Assembly: GCF_012849555.1 (NCBI RefSeq)
Contig: NZ_CP051685.1
Span: 6,138,001 to 6,202,000, forward strand
Direction of reading: 5' to 3'
DNA from: Massilia forsythiae
GTDB lineage: Bacteria; Pseudomonadota; Gammaproteobacteria; Burkholderiales; Burkholderiaceae_D
DNA length: 64,000 bases
A program made the translations under genes and the position numbers. The notes under the pieces are model-generated. The model ran no database searches, was not told the DNA's origin, and worked only from the letters and a program-made list of their open reading frames with translations. Position 1 is the stretch's first letter. Each line of letters begins with the position of its first letter. Of this stretch, positions 1-8,472 are shown one piece after another.

Positions 1-1
1 G

Positions 2-580
2 CGCAGCGCCTGCCGCCAGGCCCAGGCCTGGCGCGCCGCCGGCCTCGAGGGACTGACGGTGTCGGTCAACGTGTCGGCCCGCCAATTCGAGGAAAAGCGC
101 CTGGTCGAGCGCGTCGCCAATGCCCTGCGCGAGTCCGGCCTGCCGCCCAGCGCGCTGGAGCTGGAAGTCACCGAAAGCCTCCTGATGCGCGACCTCAACC
201 AGGCGGTCGAGCGCATGCGCGAACTCAAGGCGATGGGCGTGTCGCTGTCGATCGACGACTTCGGCACCGGCTATTCGAGCCTGTCGGCGCTGAAGTCGTT
301 CCCGATCAGCACCCTCAAGATCGACAAGTCGTTCGTGCGCGACCTGGCCGACAGCACCGACGACCAGGCCATCGCGCTGGCCGTGATCTCGCTCGGGCAC
401 CGCCTCAACCTGCGCGTGATCGCCGAAGGCGTGGAGACCGAGCAGCAGCGCGACTTCCTGCTGGCGCACGAGTGCGACGAGATGCAGGGCTACCTGTTCA
501 GCGCCCCGGTGGATGCCGAACGCATCGGCGAGATGCTGGCGCAGCAGGCGCGCCGCGACCGCATGCGTCTGGCGGGCTGA
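2..580 (+). CDS. EAL-domain c-di-GMP phosphodiesterase, C-terminal part
   Basis: The reading frame is open from the window edge, so this is the C-terminal ~190 residues of a larger protein. It carries the hallmarks of a catalytically competent EAL domain, which hydrolyses cyclic di-GMP to pGpG: the glutamate in VTES, the double aspartate in DDFGTGYSS, the lysine in LKIDKSF and the glutamate in EGVET, followed by QGYLFS. The internal GTG at 59 is not the real start, because the residues before it (ACRQAQAW) fit the EAL fold. The N-terminal sensory or GGDEF part lies outside the window. The next gene, a GGDEF cyclase, begins about 10 bases after the stop, so opposing c-di-GMP enzymes are probably cotranscribed. 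Family assignment is firm; the input signal is not visible. Confidence 0.93.
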   Translation, partial: RSACRQAQAWRAAGLEGLTVSVNVSARQFEEKRLVERVANALRESGLPPSALELEVTESLLMRDLNQAVERMRELKAMGVSLSIDDFGTGYSSLSALKSFPISTLKIDKSFVRDLADSTDDQAIALAVISLGHRLNLRVIAEGVETEQQRDFLLAHECDEMQGYLFSAPVDAERIGEMLAQQARRDRMRLAG

Positions 581-589
581 GGCATGGGC

Positions 590-1702
590 ATGGGCATCGA
601 CACCCGCGCCGCGCCGGGCCGGAGATCCATGCGCCTGCTGGTCGGCAGCGACGCGAAACAGCACCGCATGCTGCAGTACCTGGCCGGCACCGCCCTGCTG
701 TACGCGACCTTCCTCGGCCTGCTGTACGACGAACAGGTCTTCATCCTGGGCGGCACGCTGCACGGCCTGGCCGTCTACACGCTGTCCGGCCTGGCCCTGT
801 TCTACCTGCTGATCCGGGCCAGTGGCCGGCTCGGCCTGTCGTTCCATACGCTGGCCGCGCTGCAGGGCGTATTCGGCATCACCTGCAACATGTGGTCGTA
901 TTCGATCACCGGGCCGCTGCGCGGCGCCACCCTGATGGGCCTGATGGTGGTGGTGGTGTTCTGCACCTTCGCGCTGCGCCCGCGCCAGACCATGCTGCTG
1001 ACCTTCGCCGGCCTGCTCGGCATGGGCGGCACCATGTGGTGGCAGGAAGCGCACGACCCGCTCCGTTTCCCGCCGGGGGTGGAAGCGGTGACCTTCATCA
1101 TGATGGCGGCCTGCTCGCTGTCGGTCACCATCCTCACCGGCGAGATGACGCGCCTGCGCGCGCGCCTGAAGGCCAAGCAGGAGCGCCTGGAACAGGCCCT
1201 GGAACGCATCCGCACCATGGCCACCACCGACGAGCTGACCGCCCTGCCCAACCGGCGCCACATGAACGAGATGCTGGCGCACGAGGAAGGGCGCGCGCCG
1301 CGCGCGCTGCCCACCTGCGTGGCCCTGATCGACATCGATTTCTTCAAGGGGATCAACGACCGCCACGGCCACGCGGCCGGCGACGCCGTGCTGCGCGGCT
1401 TCGCGCGCGCGGCGCGCGCCATGCTGCGCGAGGGCGACCTGCTGGCGCGCTGGGGCGGCGAGGAATTTCTGCTGATGCTGCCCGACACCGCCGTCGCCGA
1501 TGCCGGCGCACTGCTGGACGCGATGCGCGCGCGCGTGGCGGCGCTGGCGCTGCCGGGCATCGAGCTGGAGCGGCGCGTCAGCTTCTCGGCCGGCCTGTGC
1601 GCGCGCCACGCCATGGAATCCTTCAACGATGCCATCAACCGCGCCGACAAGGCGCTGTACGCGGCCAAGTCGGGCGGGCGCGACCGCGTGGCCGTGGCCT
1701 GA
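590..1702 (+). CDS. Membrane-anchored diguanylate cyclase (GGDEF)
   Basis: About 370 residues. The N-terminal half has roughly six hydrophobic segments, forming a membrane-embedded sensor of MASE type. A short coiled-coil linker (RLRARLKAKQERLEQAL) leads to a C-terminal GGDEF domain that makes c-di-GMP from two GTP. The active-site loop reads GGEEF, near residue 289, and the inhibitory I-site RxxD (REGD) sits five residues before it, so product inhibition is expected. Start choice: GAGG at 579-582, overlapping the upstream stop, is seven bases before ATG 590. ATG 584 and ATG 629 (preceded by GGAG) are alternatives. Placed directly behind the EAL gene, so the pair likely tunes c-di-GMP together. 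Confidence 0.9.
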   Translation: MGIDTRAAPGRRSMRLLVGSDAKQHRMLQYLAGTALLYATFLGLLYDEQVFILGGTLHGLAVYTLSGLALFYLLIRASGRLGLSFHTLAALQGVFGITCNMWSYSITGPLRGATLMGLMVVVVFCTFALRPRQTMLLTFAGLLGMGGTMWWQEAHDPLRFPPGVEAVTFIMMAACSLSVTILTGEMTRLRARLKAKQERLEQALERIRTMATTDELTALPNRRHMNEMLAHEEGRAPRALPTCVALIDIDFFKGINDRHGHAAGDAVLRGFARAARAMLREGDLLARWGGEEFLLMLPDTAVADAGALLDAMRARVAALALPGIELERRVSFSAGLCARHAMESFNDAINRADKALYAAKSGGRDRVAVA

Positions 1703-1708
1703 CGGCGC

Positions 1709-2251
1709 CTAGGGCGCGCCGCGCAGGCTGCGGATCAGCGCGTCCGGATCGGCATCGCGCAGCAGCAGCGCGGCGTGGGCCGGGCGCACGAAGCCTTCCT
1801 GCACCATGTGCTCGACCAGCGCCACCAGGCGGTCCCAGAAGCCGTTCACGTTGTACAGGCCGATCGGCTTGGCGTGGATGCCGAGCTGGGCCCAGGTGAC
1901 CATCTCGAACAACTCTTCCAGCGTGCCCATGCCGCCCGGCATGGCGATGAAGCCGTCGGCCAGGTCCGACATCATGGCCTTGCGCTCGTGCATGTCCTTG
2001 ACCACGAACAGCCGCGTCAGGCCGGTGTGGCCGACTTCGCGCTCGACCAGCGCGCGCGGGATGACGCCGGTGGCCTCGCCGCCCAGGCGCAGCACCTCGT
2101 CGGCGATCACGCCCATCAGGCCGACCTTGCCGCCGCCGTAGACCAGGGAGATGTTGTGGTCGACCAGGGCGCGCGCCAGGGCGCGCGCGGCGTCGGCATG
2201 GCGGGGATCGGCGCCGGTCGCGGCGCCGCAGTAGACGGCGATGGATTTCAT
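1709..2251 (-). CDS. LOG family protein (TIGR00730; putative cytokinin riboside 5'-monophosphate phosphoribohydrolase)
   Basis: 180 residues, the usual size of the LOG / lysine-decarboxylase-like Rossmann family. An N-terminal AVYCGAATG strand-loop is followed by VYGGGKVGLMG and the signature MPGGMGTLEELFE near residue 108, whose glutamates are catalytic in plant LOG enzymes; family members release the base from nucleoside monophosphates. The 'lysine decarboxylase' name often attached to the family is not supported. The start codon overlaps the stop of the upstream TetR gene as ATGA (2248-2251), indicating translational coupling and a two-gene operon. The physiological substrate in bacteria remains uncertain. 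Confidence 0.92.
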   Translation of the reverse strand: MKSIAVYCGAATGADPRHADAARALARALVDHNISLVYGGGKVGLMGVIADEVLRLGGEATGVIPRALVEREVGHTGLTRLFVVKDMHERKAMMSDLADGFIAMPGGMGTLEELFEMVTWAQLGIHAKPIGLYNVNGFWDRLVALVEHMVQEGFVRPAHAALLLRDADPDALIRSLRGAP

Positions 2252-2982
2252 GGGGAGTCTTTCGGTTCGGAGGGCGGCGCGTCCGGCGCTTCCTGGGGCA
2301 GCTTGCTCAGGTAATCCTCGGACAGCCGCTGGAACAGGGCGTGGGTCTCGCCGCGCAGGTAGGGCCCGACCATCGACAGCACCTGGTAGCAGCCGCGCGC
2401 CAGGGCGTCGGCGATGGCCTGCTGCTCGCTGTACTTGCGCGGGTTGCGCACGTATTCGTAGGACAGCCAGTAGGTCGCCACCACCACCATGTTGGTGGCC
2501 ATGGCGCCGATCTGGGCGTCGCCGGCCTCGAGCGAGCCTTCGCTGCGCAGGTCTTCGCACAGCTGGCGCGCCACCTTGATCTTGTGCGCCAGGATCGCCT
2601 TGAAGCGCAGCTCCAGCGTGCGGTTGCGTGACAGCAGGTCGTTCAGGTCGCGGTAGAAGAAGCGGTAGCGCCAGATCAGCTCGAACATGTGGTGCAGGTA
2701 GAACCAGACGTCCTGCATGTTCGAGCGGCGCCCGGCCGGCACCGTCAGGATGCGCTCGATCTCGGCTTCGAAGCCGACGAAGATCGAGTTGACGATGTCG
2801 TCCTTGTTGCGGAAATGGTAGTACAGGTTGCCCGGCGAGATGTTCATCTCCTCGGCGATCACGGTGGTCGTGATGTTCGGCTCGCCGAACTCGTTGAACA
2901 GCCGCAGCGACAGCTCGAGGATGCGTTCGCGGGTTCGGCGTGGGGCTTTCTGTTGCATGGAAGACGGCTCGATTGGATTCAT
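2248..2982 (-). CDS. TetR/AcrR family transcriptional regulator
   Basis: About 244 residues from ATG 2982. An N-terminal TetR helix-turn-helix (RTRERILELSLRLFNEFG ... ISPGNLYYHFRNKDDIV, residues ~15-60) is followed by an all-helical ligand-binding domain rich in aromatic residues (WFYLHHMFELIWRYRFFYRDL). The open frame continues to 3039, but the extra residues do not resemble the family. ATG 2958 (MQQKAPRRTRER) is an equally possible start. It is coupled by ATGA overlap to the LOG gene, which may be its regulated partner. The C-terminal domain resembles a betaproteobacterial TetR subgroup often found with lipid genes, but the ligand cannot be told. Confidence 0.9.
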   Translation of the reverse strand: MNPIEPSSMQQKAPRRTRERILELSLRLFNEFGEPNITTTVIAEEMNISPGNLYYHFRNKDDIVNSIFVGFEAEIERILTVPAGRRSNMQDVWFYLHHMFELIWRYRFFYRDLNDLLSRNRTLELRFKAILAHKIKVARQLCEDLRSEGSLEAGDAQIGAMATNMVVVATYWLSYEYVRNPRKYSEQQAIADALARGCYQVLSMVGPYLRGETHALFQRLSEDYLSKLPQEAPDAPPSEPKDSP

Positions 2983-3042
2983 CCTCAAGGATAACATCGA
3001 CGGCAGCGGGCGGCCACAGCGGGCGGCCCGCCGCGGCACGGC

Positions 3043-4038
3043 TCAGGCGGGCGATCCGCGCCGCGACGCCGTCGCGCACGGCGTGGACGACGCCGCCAGT
3101 TCGCGCAGCACCTCGGCCAGCACGCGCGCATCGCTGCCCAGCGCCACGTGGCCGACGCCGCCGAATTCGATGTTGCGCGCGCCCGCCAGTACGCTCGATG
3201 CCTGCGGCGCCACCATGTTGTCATGGTGGGTCCAGATCGAGGTGATGCGGGCGCGCGTCGCGGGCGTTTCGGATGCGGCCAGCGCGCGCAGCCAGGCACT
3301 GGCGTCGGCTTCGTGCGCGCCTTCCGCGCGGCGGCGCTCGCGCCGGCCGTTCCAACGCATTTGCGCCGCGTTGCGCCCCGGGCCGAATCGCGCCAGCGCG
3401 CTGCCGTGGTGCGGCGTGCCGAGCGTGACCAGGCGCGCCAGCCTGGCGGCGCCGTGGGCGCGCATCCAGGCGCGCGCCACCAGGCCGCCCATGCTGTGGG
3501 CGACGATCGCGACCTGCGGCGCACCGGTGGCGGCGCACAGCGCAGCCACGGCCTGCTCCACGCGCGCCGCGTAGCCGTCGATGTCGCCGTCGAGCGGCTC
3601 CAGGTCGATGCTGGCGTGGCTGATGCGCGCCGCGTCCAGCAGCGGCAGCAGGCGCGACCAGTAACCGCTGTTGCCGCCGTAGCCGTGCAACAGCAGCACG
3701 GGCACGGCCCTGCTGTCCGGGTACAGCGCGGTGCGCGGCAGGCCGCGCGGCATGCGCCAGGACGTGGTCAGCATGCTGGCATGAAATTCCCCGGCCAGCA
3801 GGCGCAAGCGCGCCGCCGCGCCGAGCCGGAACGCCTCCGGCGTGGCGCTGGCGAACCACGCGGACAGGATGAAATTGTTCAGGTTGACCAGCAGGCGCGC
3901 CATCAGCACGGCGCCCGCCCCGGCCAGCAGCGCCTGCCACGGCCCCGCCCCGCCCCAGCGCAGGAGGCCATACGCGATGCCCAGCGCCGCGGCGGCCTGG
4001 AGCAGCAGCAAGATGCGGGTCAGCAGGCGCACACTCAT
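3043..4038 (-). CDS. Alpha/beta hydrolase, lipase-like, with N-terminal membrane segments
   Basis: 331 residues. Two hydrophobic helices at the N terminus (residues ~5-27 and ~33-60) anchor the protein in the membrane. The hydrolase core shows the oxyanion loop LLLHGYGGNSGYW and the nucleophile elbow AHSMGG, with the serine near residue 170, as in bacterial triacylglycerol lipases and PGAP1-like esterases. A C-terminal GHVALGS-type segment (GVGHVALG) supplies the catalytic histidine, and THHDNMVAP resembles the usual acid-residue loop. Substrate is not determinable; an acyl ester in or near the membrane is likely. It lies between the TetR gene and a REP-like palindrome cluster. Confidence 0.85.
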   Translation of the reverse strand: MSVRLLTRILLLLQAAAALGIAYGLLRWGGAGPWQALLAGAGAVLMARLLVNLNNFILSAWFASATPEAFRLGAAARLRLLAGEFHASMLTTSWRMPRGLPRTALYPDSRAVPVLLLHGYGGNSGYWSRLLPLLDAARISHASIDLEPLDGDIDGYAARVEQAVAALCAATGAPQVAIVAHSMGGLVARAWMRAHGAARLARLVTLGTPHHGSALARFGPGRNAAQMRWNGRRERRRAEGAHEADASAWLRALAASETPATRARITSIWTHHDNMVAPQASSVLAGARNIEFGGVGHVALGSDARVLAEVLRELAASSTPCATASRRGSPA

Positions 4039-4068
4039 CGCAAGGCATCCATACGGCCACTCCTGTGA

Positions 4069-4170
4069 AATTCGGGGTCAGAGCACAATCATAGCGCCGG
4101 GATTGTGCTCTGACCCCGAATTGGTGTTGTGGACCGCCTATTGCCAAAAACCGGGCTCTGACCCCGGTTT
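4069..4170. repeat. REP-like palindrome cluster with GGGGTCAGAGC core
   Basis: Two 22-base arms (4069-4090 and 4101-4122) are perfect reverse complements around a 10-base loop; each carries the core TTCGGGGTCAGAGCAC. A third, shorter copy of the core (4149-4170, GCTCTGACCCC flanked by AACCGG/CCGGTT) follows at once. The same core recurs as an inverted pair at 35020-35134. The architecture fits REP/BIME-type elements mobilised by REP-associated tyrosine transposases; no transposase is present in the window. It sits between two genes transcribed leftward and can form a strong hairpin. Confidence 0.75.
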
Positions 4171-4178
4171 GTGCGAAG

Positions 4179-4937
4179 TCAATCGTGGCGTTGGCGCTGC
4201 ATCTGGCGGGCGATGCCGCGCAGGATGTTGACCTCCTCGGTTTCCAGGCCGGTGCGGGAAAACAGGCGCTTCAGGCGCGGCATCAGCTTTTTCGGGTTGT
4301 CGGCGTTCAGGAAGCCGATGTCGACCAGCGCCTGCTCCAGGTGCGCGTACATGCCGTCGATCTGCGCCAGGCTGGCGGCTTCGCCGTGGAAGCCGACACC
4401 GTGCTGGGTGCGGTGCTCGCCCTCGGCCGCCAGGCGGCATTCGTAGGCCAGCACCTGGGCCGCCTGCGACAGGTTCAGCGACGAATAATCCGGGTTGGCG
4501 GGAATGTTGATCAGGACGTTGCAGCCCTCGACGATGCCGTTCGGCAGGCCGACGCGCTCGTTGCCGAGGATCAGGGCCGGGCGCAGCGTTTCCTGCCCGG
4601 CGACGTGCGCAGAAAAGGCGCGCGGCGCCCATACCGGCGGCGAGAATTCGCGCAGGCGCGCCGACACCGCGGCGGAAAAGTTGCAGCCTTCCAGCGCCGC
4701 GCCGATGCTGTCCACGATGCGCGCGCCGGCCAGCACGTCGGTGGCGCCGCTGGCGAAGGCGACCGCCTCGGCATCGTTCAACGGATCGGCGCAGCGCGGC
4801 GTCACCAGCACCAGGTCGTGGAATCCCATGGTCTTCATGGCGCGCGCCACGGCGCCGACGTTGCCGGCACGGCTGGTCTCGACCAGCACGAAGCGCAGGC
4901 GTTGGAAAAGAGATGTGTCGGTTTCGGTCGGGTTCAT
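4179..4937 (-). CDS. trmJ: tRNA (cytidine/uridine-2'-O-)-methyltransferase TrmJ
   Basis: 252 residues, typical for TrmJ, a SPOUT enzyme that 2'-O-methylates position 32 of several tRNAs with SAM. Visible features are the N-terminal FVLVETSRAGNVGAVARAMKTMG (SpoU motif 1; asparagine and arginine conserved), ALILGNERVGLPN (motif 2, the knot's SAM-binding loop) and INIPANPDYSSLNLSQAAQVLAYE (motif 3). A C-terminal extension with RLFSRTGLETEEVNILRGI is characteristic of TrmJ rather than TrmL. It is divergent from suhB, a common betaproteobacterial arrangement. Confidence 0.96.
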   Translation of the reverse strand: MNPTETDTSLFQRLRFVLVETSRAGNVGAVARAMKTMGFHDLVLVTPRCADPLNDAEAVAFASGATDVLAGARIVDSIGAALEGCNFSAAVSARLREFSPPVWAPRAFSAHVAGQETLRPALILGNERVGLPNGIVEGCNVLINIPANPDYSSLNLSQAAQVLAYECRLAAEGEHRTQHGVGFHGEAASLAQIDGMYAHLEQALVDIGFLNADNPKKLMPRLKRLFSRTGLETEEVNILRGIARQMQRQRHD

Positions 4938-5101
4938 TTAAAATAGCGCTATCGCGCGGTGACGAAGCGTTGGGTTGTGGGCCGGAAGGCTTGCGATTCT
5001 AACGGTTTCGGCACCGCTTTGCTCTTTGTCATTCTCATTGCTCGCCACGTCGTTCGCTGCGCCTTCGCGCGGTGGATGCCGGCATTTTTTCCGGAAGCCC
5101 T

Positions 5102-5890
5102 ATGCACCCCATGCTCAATACGGCCATCAAGGCCGCCCGCCGCGCCGCGCACGCCATCCAGCGCGCCTCCTTCGACCTCGACCGCATCACCGTCAGCGAA
5201 AAGGGCCACAACGACTTCGTCACCGACGTCGACCAAGCGTCCGAACAGGCGATCGTGGAAACCCTGCTCAAGGCCTATCCGGACCACGCCATCCTGGCCG
5301 AGGAATCGGGCGCATCGAGCAACCTGAACGACGAGAGCGAGTACGTCTGGATCATCGATCCGATCGACGGCACCACCAACTTCCTGCACGGCTACCCCAA
5401 CTACTGCATCTCGATCGCGCTGCGCCAGCGCGGCGTGACCACCCAGGCCGTCATCTACGACCCGGTGCGCAACGATTTGTTCACCGCCACGAAGGGCGCC
5501 GGCGCCTACCTGAACGAAAAGCGCATCCGCGTGCGCAATCCGGACCGCATCAACAAGGCCCTGATCGGCGCCGGCCATGGCCCCGATCCGCGCGCGCTGG
5601 CCGAATACCTGCGCATGTACGAAGTCGTGGCGGCGCGCTGCCAGGGCGTGCGTTCGAGCGGCTCGGCGGCGCTGGAACTGGCCAACGTGGCCGCCGGCCG
5701 CGTCGACGGCTTCTTCGAGAAGGGTCTCAAGACCTGGGACATCGCCGCCGGCGCGCTGCTGGTGACCGAAGCCGGCGGCATCGTCGGCCAGTTCGACGGC
5801 GAAGCCGGCTACCTGGACAGCGGCAACGTGGTCGCCGCCGGCCCCAAGGTCTTCGCCGGCATGGTCAACCTGCTGCAACCCTTCGCCTGA
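5102..5890 (+). CDS. suhB: Inositol-1-monophosphatase family protein SuhB
   Basis: 262 residues from ATG 5102, preceded by GGAAG at 5093-5097. The Mg-dependent phosphatase signature is complete: AEESG (metal-binding glutamates), IIDPIDGTTNFLHGYP (motif A) and KTWDIAAGALLVTEAGG (motif B). SuhB hydrolyses inositol monophosphate and in gammaproteobacteria also joins the rRNA antitermination complex; whether it moonlights here is inference. It is divergent from trmJ across a 164-base region with an A/T-rich segment near 4938-4950 that may hold the promoters. Confidence 0.95.
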   Translation: MHPMLNTAIKAARRAAHAIQRASFDLDRITVSEKGHNDFVTDVDQASEQAIVETLLKAYPDHAILAEESGASSNLNDESEYVWIIDPIDGTTNFLHGYPNYCISIALRQRGVTTQAVIYDPVRNDLFTATKGAGAYLNEKRIRVRNPDRINKALIGAGHGPDPRALAEYLRMYEVVAARCQGVRSSGSAALELANVAAGRVDGFFEKGLKTWDIAAGALLVTEAGGIVGQFDGEAGYLDSGNVVAAGPKVFAGMVNLLQPFA

Positions 5891-6303
5891 GCATGCAGCC
5901 CGAGTACGCACGTTGCGGCTTTCGCGTAGAATAGACGGCGTGTAAGTTCGGATCGTTCCAGATCGACGCGCAACGGACCGCCTGCCCACGAGGCCGGCGG
6001 TTCCACCGTTCGCAGACTCGGTCGCCGAATGTTCCAGGGCCGGCAAGCGCCGGCCTGCAGTGTCGCTTGCGGCGCCCCATCCCAGCGCCGCGCCTCCCGC
6101 TTCCACCGGTCTCGCCGCAATCGGCGCCGGCTGCGCTATAATTTCCCTAGCGAAACTTTTGAATCTGATCCGCGCAGCCCCGCGTTCGTGCGATGGCTGC
6201 GTCTGGGCGCACCGGCTCCAGTACCGGTGGCCCTGTGTTGTGTAATCCGATCGGCTGGACTGGCGCCCATGCGGGCGACGCGCCGATCCCCCACCGGAAA
6301 ACT
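5891..6303 (+). promoter_or_regulatory. 413-bp intergenic region with TATAAT promoter and ~155-nt rhlE leader
   Basis: No coding sequence is supported here. A perfect TATAAT lies at 6137-6142 within CGCTATAATTTCC; the -35 region is weak. A start near 6149 would give rhlE a leader of about 155 bases containing several GC-rich inverted repeats (for example CCGGCTCC...GTACCGGTGG around 6210-6230). Long structured leaders on RNA-helicase genes are often cold-responsive, but that is only an analogy. Confidence 0.5.
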
Positions 6304-7746
6304 ATGTCATTTACTACTCTCGGTCTGACCGACGCCATCGTGCGCGCCGTTACTGAAGCGGGCTACACCGCCCCGACCCCGATCCAGGCCCAGGCCATCC
6401 CGGCCGTGCTCGGCGGCGGCGACCTGCTGGCCGGCGCCCAGACCGGCACCGGCAAGACCGCCGGCTTCACCCTGCCGATGCTGCACCGCCTGTCCACCGA
6501 CAAGCAGGGTGCGGCCTTGACCAACAAGACCTCGAAACGCCCGATCCGCGCGCTGGTGCTGGCTCCGACCCGCGAACTGGCGGCCCAGGTCGAGGAAAAC
6601 ATCCGCACCTACGCCAAGTACACCAACCTGAACTCGGCCGTGATCTTCGGCGGCGTCGGCATCCATCCGCAGATCAAGCTGCTGGCCAACGGCATCGACA
6701 TCCTGGTGGCCACCCCGGGCCGCCTGCTCGACCACGTCGGCCAGGGCACCGTCAAGCTCGACAAGGTCGAGATCCTGGTGCTGGACGAAGCCGACCGCAT
6801 GCTCGACATGGGCTTCATCCACGACATCAAGAAGGTGCTGGCGGTGCTGCCGCCGAAGCGCCAGAACCTGCTGTTCTCGGCCACCTTCTCGGACGAGATC
6901 AAGGCCCTGGCCGACCGCCTGCTGGACAACCCGGCCCTGATCGAGGTGGCGCGCCGCAACTCGACCGTGGAAGTCATCACCCAGACCATCCACCCGGTCG
7001 ACCGCGACAAGAAGCATCCGATGCTGTCGCACCTGATCAAGACCAACGACTGGCACCAGGTACTGGTGTTCACCCGCACCAAGCACGGCGCGAACAAACT
7101 GGTCGAGCAGCTGGGCCGCGACGGCATCTCGGCGATGGCGATCCACGGCAACAAGAGCCAGTCGGCGCGCACCAAGGCGCTGGCCGAGTTCAAGGACGGC
7201 AGCTTGCAGGTGCTGGTGGCGACCGACATCGCCGCGCGCGGCATCGACATCGACCAGCTGCCGCACGTGGTCAACTACGACCTGCCGAACGTGCCGGAAG
7301 ACTACGTGCACCGCATCGGCCGTACCGGCCGCGCCGGCGCCACCGGCGAAGCGGTGTCGCTGGTGTGCGTCGACGAGCACCAGATGCTGAAAGACATCGA
7401 GAAGCTGATCAAGCAGACCCTGCCGCGCGAGGTGATCCCGGGCTTCGAGCCGGACCCGACCGCCAAGGCGCAGCCGATCCAGCTGCGCAGCGGCGCGCCG
7501 GGCCACGGCAACCGCGGCGGCGGCGGCCGCTCGGGCGGCGGCAACCGCGCGCCGGGCAACGGCGGCGGCCATGCCAACCACGGCGGCGCCAAGCCGCGCA
7601 GCCCCGGCGTCGCAGCCGGCGGCGGACGCGGCGGCCAACCGGGCGCGCGCGGCAATGGCGGCGCCAATGGCGGCGGCAACGGCGGCCGTCCGCAACAACG
7701 CGGCCCGCGTACGTCGTCGGCGCGCTCGGGCAGCGGCGAACGCTGA
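6304..7746 (+). CDS. rhlE: DEAD-box ATP-dependent RNA helicase RhlE
   Basis: 480 residues from ATG 6304; the frame is open upstream but the conserved protein begins MSFTTLGL. Helicase motifs appear in order: Q motif (TPIQAQAIP), I (AQTGTGKT), Ia (PTRELA), Ib (TPGRLL), II (DEAD), III (SAT), IV (VLVFTRTK), V (ATDIAARGIDI) and VI (HRIGRTGRAG). The last ~110 residues are a glycine/arginine/asparagine-rich low-complexity tail with RGG-like repeats, expected to bind RNA and possibly drive condensation. RhlE acts in ribosome assembly and RNA decay. A strong terminator follows at 7866-7915. Confidence 0.95.
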   Translation: MSFTTLGLTDAIVRAVTEAGYTAPTPIQAQAIPAVLGGGDLLAGAQTGTGKTAGFTLPMLHRLSTDKQGAALTNKTSKRPIRALVLAPTRELAAQVEENIRTYAKYTNLNSAVIFGGVGIHPQIKLLANGIDILVATPGRLLDHVGQGTVKLDKVEILVLDEADRMLDMGFIHDIKKVLAVLPPKRQNLLFSATFSDEIKALADRLLDNPALIEVARRNSTVEVITQTIHPVDRDKKHPMLSHLIKTNDWHQVLVFTRTKHGANKLVEQLGRDGISAMAIHGNKSQSARTKALAEFKDGSLQVLVATDIAARGIDIDQLPHVVNYDLPNVPEDYVHRIGRTGRAGATGEAVSLVCVDEHQMLKDIEKLIKQTLPREVIPGFEPDPTAKAQPIQLRSGAPGHGNRGGGGRSGGGNRAPGNGGGHANHGGAKPRSPGVAAGGGRGGQPGARGNGGANGGGNGGRPQQRGPRTSSARSGSGER

Positions 7747-7865
7747 TTCACGGGCGCCGGCGGGCGTCCGCCGGCCGGCGCGGCAGTATGTCGACCGCCG
7801 CGCCGGCCGACGCCTGCCGGCAGCGCTGCGTCCGGCGGCGCCACGAGGATTTCGTCACGGCATAG

Positions 7866-7915
7866 GGCCGGGACCATGCCGGCGCTGCGGCGCCGGACCT
7901 GGTCCCGGCCTTTTT
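7866..7915 (+). terminator. Rho-independent terminator
   Basis: Perfect 11-bp arms GGCCGGGACCA (7866-7876) and TGGTCCCGGCC (7900-7910) are followed by TTTTT. It ends rhlE transcription ahead of the marR promoter. Confidence 0.85.
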
Positions 7916-7935
7916 CATGCGCCTTGCCACAAGAA

Positions 7936-7958
7936 TATAATTGCGTACTCAAGTACTT
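7936..7958 (+). promoter_or_regulatory. marR promoter with overlapping palindromic operator
   Basis: TATAAT at 7936-7941 is followed by GTAC-TCAA-GTAC (7945-7956), itself overlapping the palindrome AAGTACTT (7951-7958). The position at the transcription start fits an autorepressing MarR protein. The assignment to the downstream regulator is inference. Confidence 0.5.
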
Positions 7959-8022
7959 TACAAGGAACCGGCAGCATCCTATACTCGGGTAACCAAGCAT
8001 CCATCAACCAACTGGAGCGGTC

Positions 8023-8457
8023 ATGGCCACCGATACCCTCACCACCGAATTCTGCCTGCGCCTGTCGCGCGCCTGGGCCACGCTGTCGCGCCGCCTGGAC
8101 AGCGCCCTCGGCAGCCACCACGGTATCAGCTTCGCCGACTACCAGCTGCTGCTGCACCTGCAGCGCGCGCCGGGCCAGCGCCTGCGCCGCGTCGACCTGG
8201 CCGACAAGCTCGGCCTGACCGCGTCCGGTGTGACGCGCTCGCTGCTGCCGCTGGAAAAGATCGGCCTGGTCACGCGCCAGAGCGATCCGCGCGACGCCCG
8301 CGTCGGCTACGCCTCGATCACCCCGGCCGGCGACGAGATGGCGACCAATGCCACCGTGGTGGTCGACAACGTCAGCCGCAATGCCCTCGGCGGTCCCGGT
8401 CGGCCGCAGCTGGAAACGACTTCGACGCTGCTGGCGCAACTGGGCGGCGTCCAGTAG
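8023..8457 (+). CDS. MarR family transcriptional regulator
   Basis: 144 residues, standard for MarR, with TGGAG five bases before ATG 8023. The winged helix is clear: SFADYQLLLHLQRAPGQRLRRVDLADKLGLTASGVTRSLLPLEKIGLVTRQSDPRDARVGYASITPAGDE covers residues ~35-105, with the wing DPRDAR intact. Such proteins dissociate from DNA on binding small aromatic or phenolic ligands. The MFS exporter gene starts 85 bases downstream on the same strand, so the pair is probably a ligand-inducible efflux unit. A palindrome over its own -10 region (7945-7958) suggests autorepression. Confidence 0.92.
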   Translation: MATDTLTTEFCLRLSRAWATLSRRLDSALGSHHGISFADYQLLLHLQRAPGQRLRRVDLADKLGLTASGVTRSLLPLEKIGLVTRQSDPRDARVGYASITPAGDEMATNATVVVDNVSRNALGGPGRPQLETTSTLLAQLGGVQ

Positions 8458-8472
8458 GCAGGCACGGACCGC

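Noticed and set aside
472..1899. Long open frames overlapping the EAL, GGDEF and many other genes on either strand
   Set aside because: They are arginine/proline-rich shadow translations expected in high-GC coding DNA and overlap well-supported genes.
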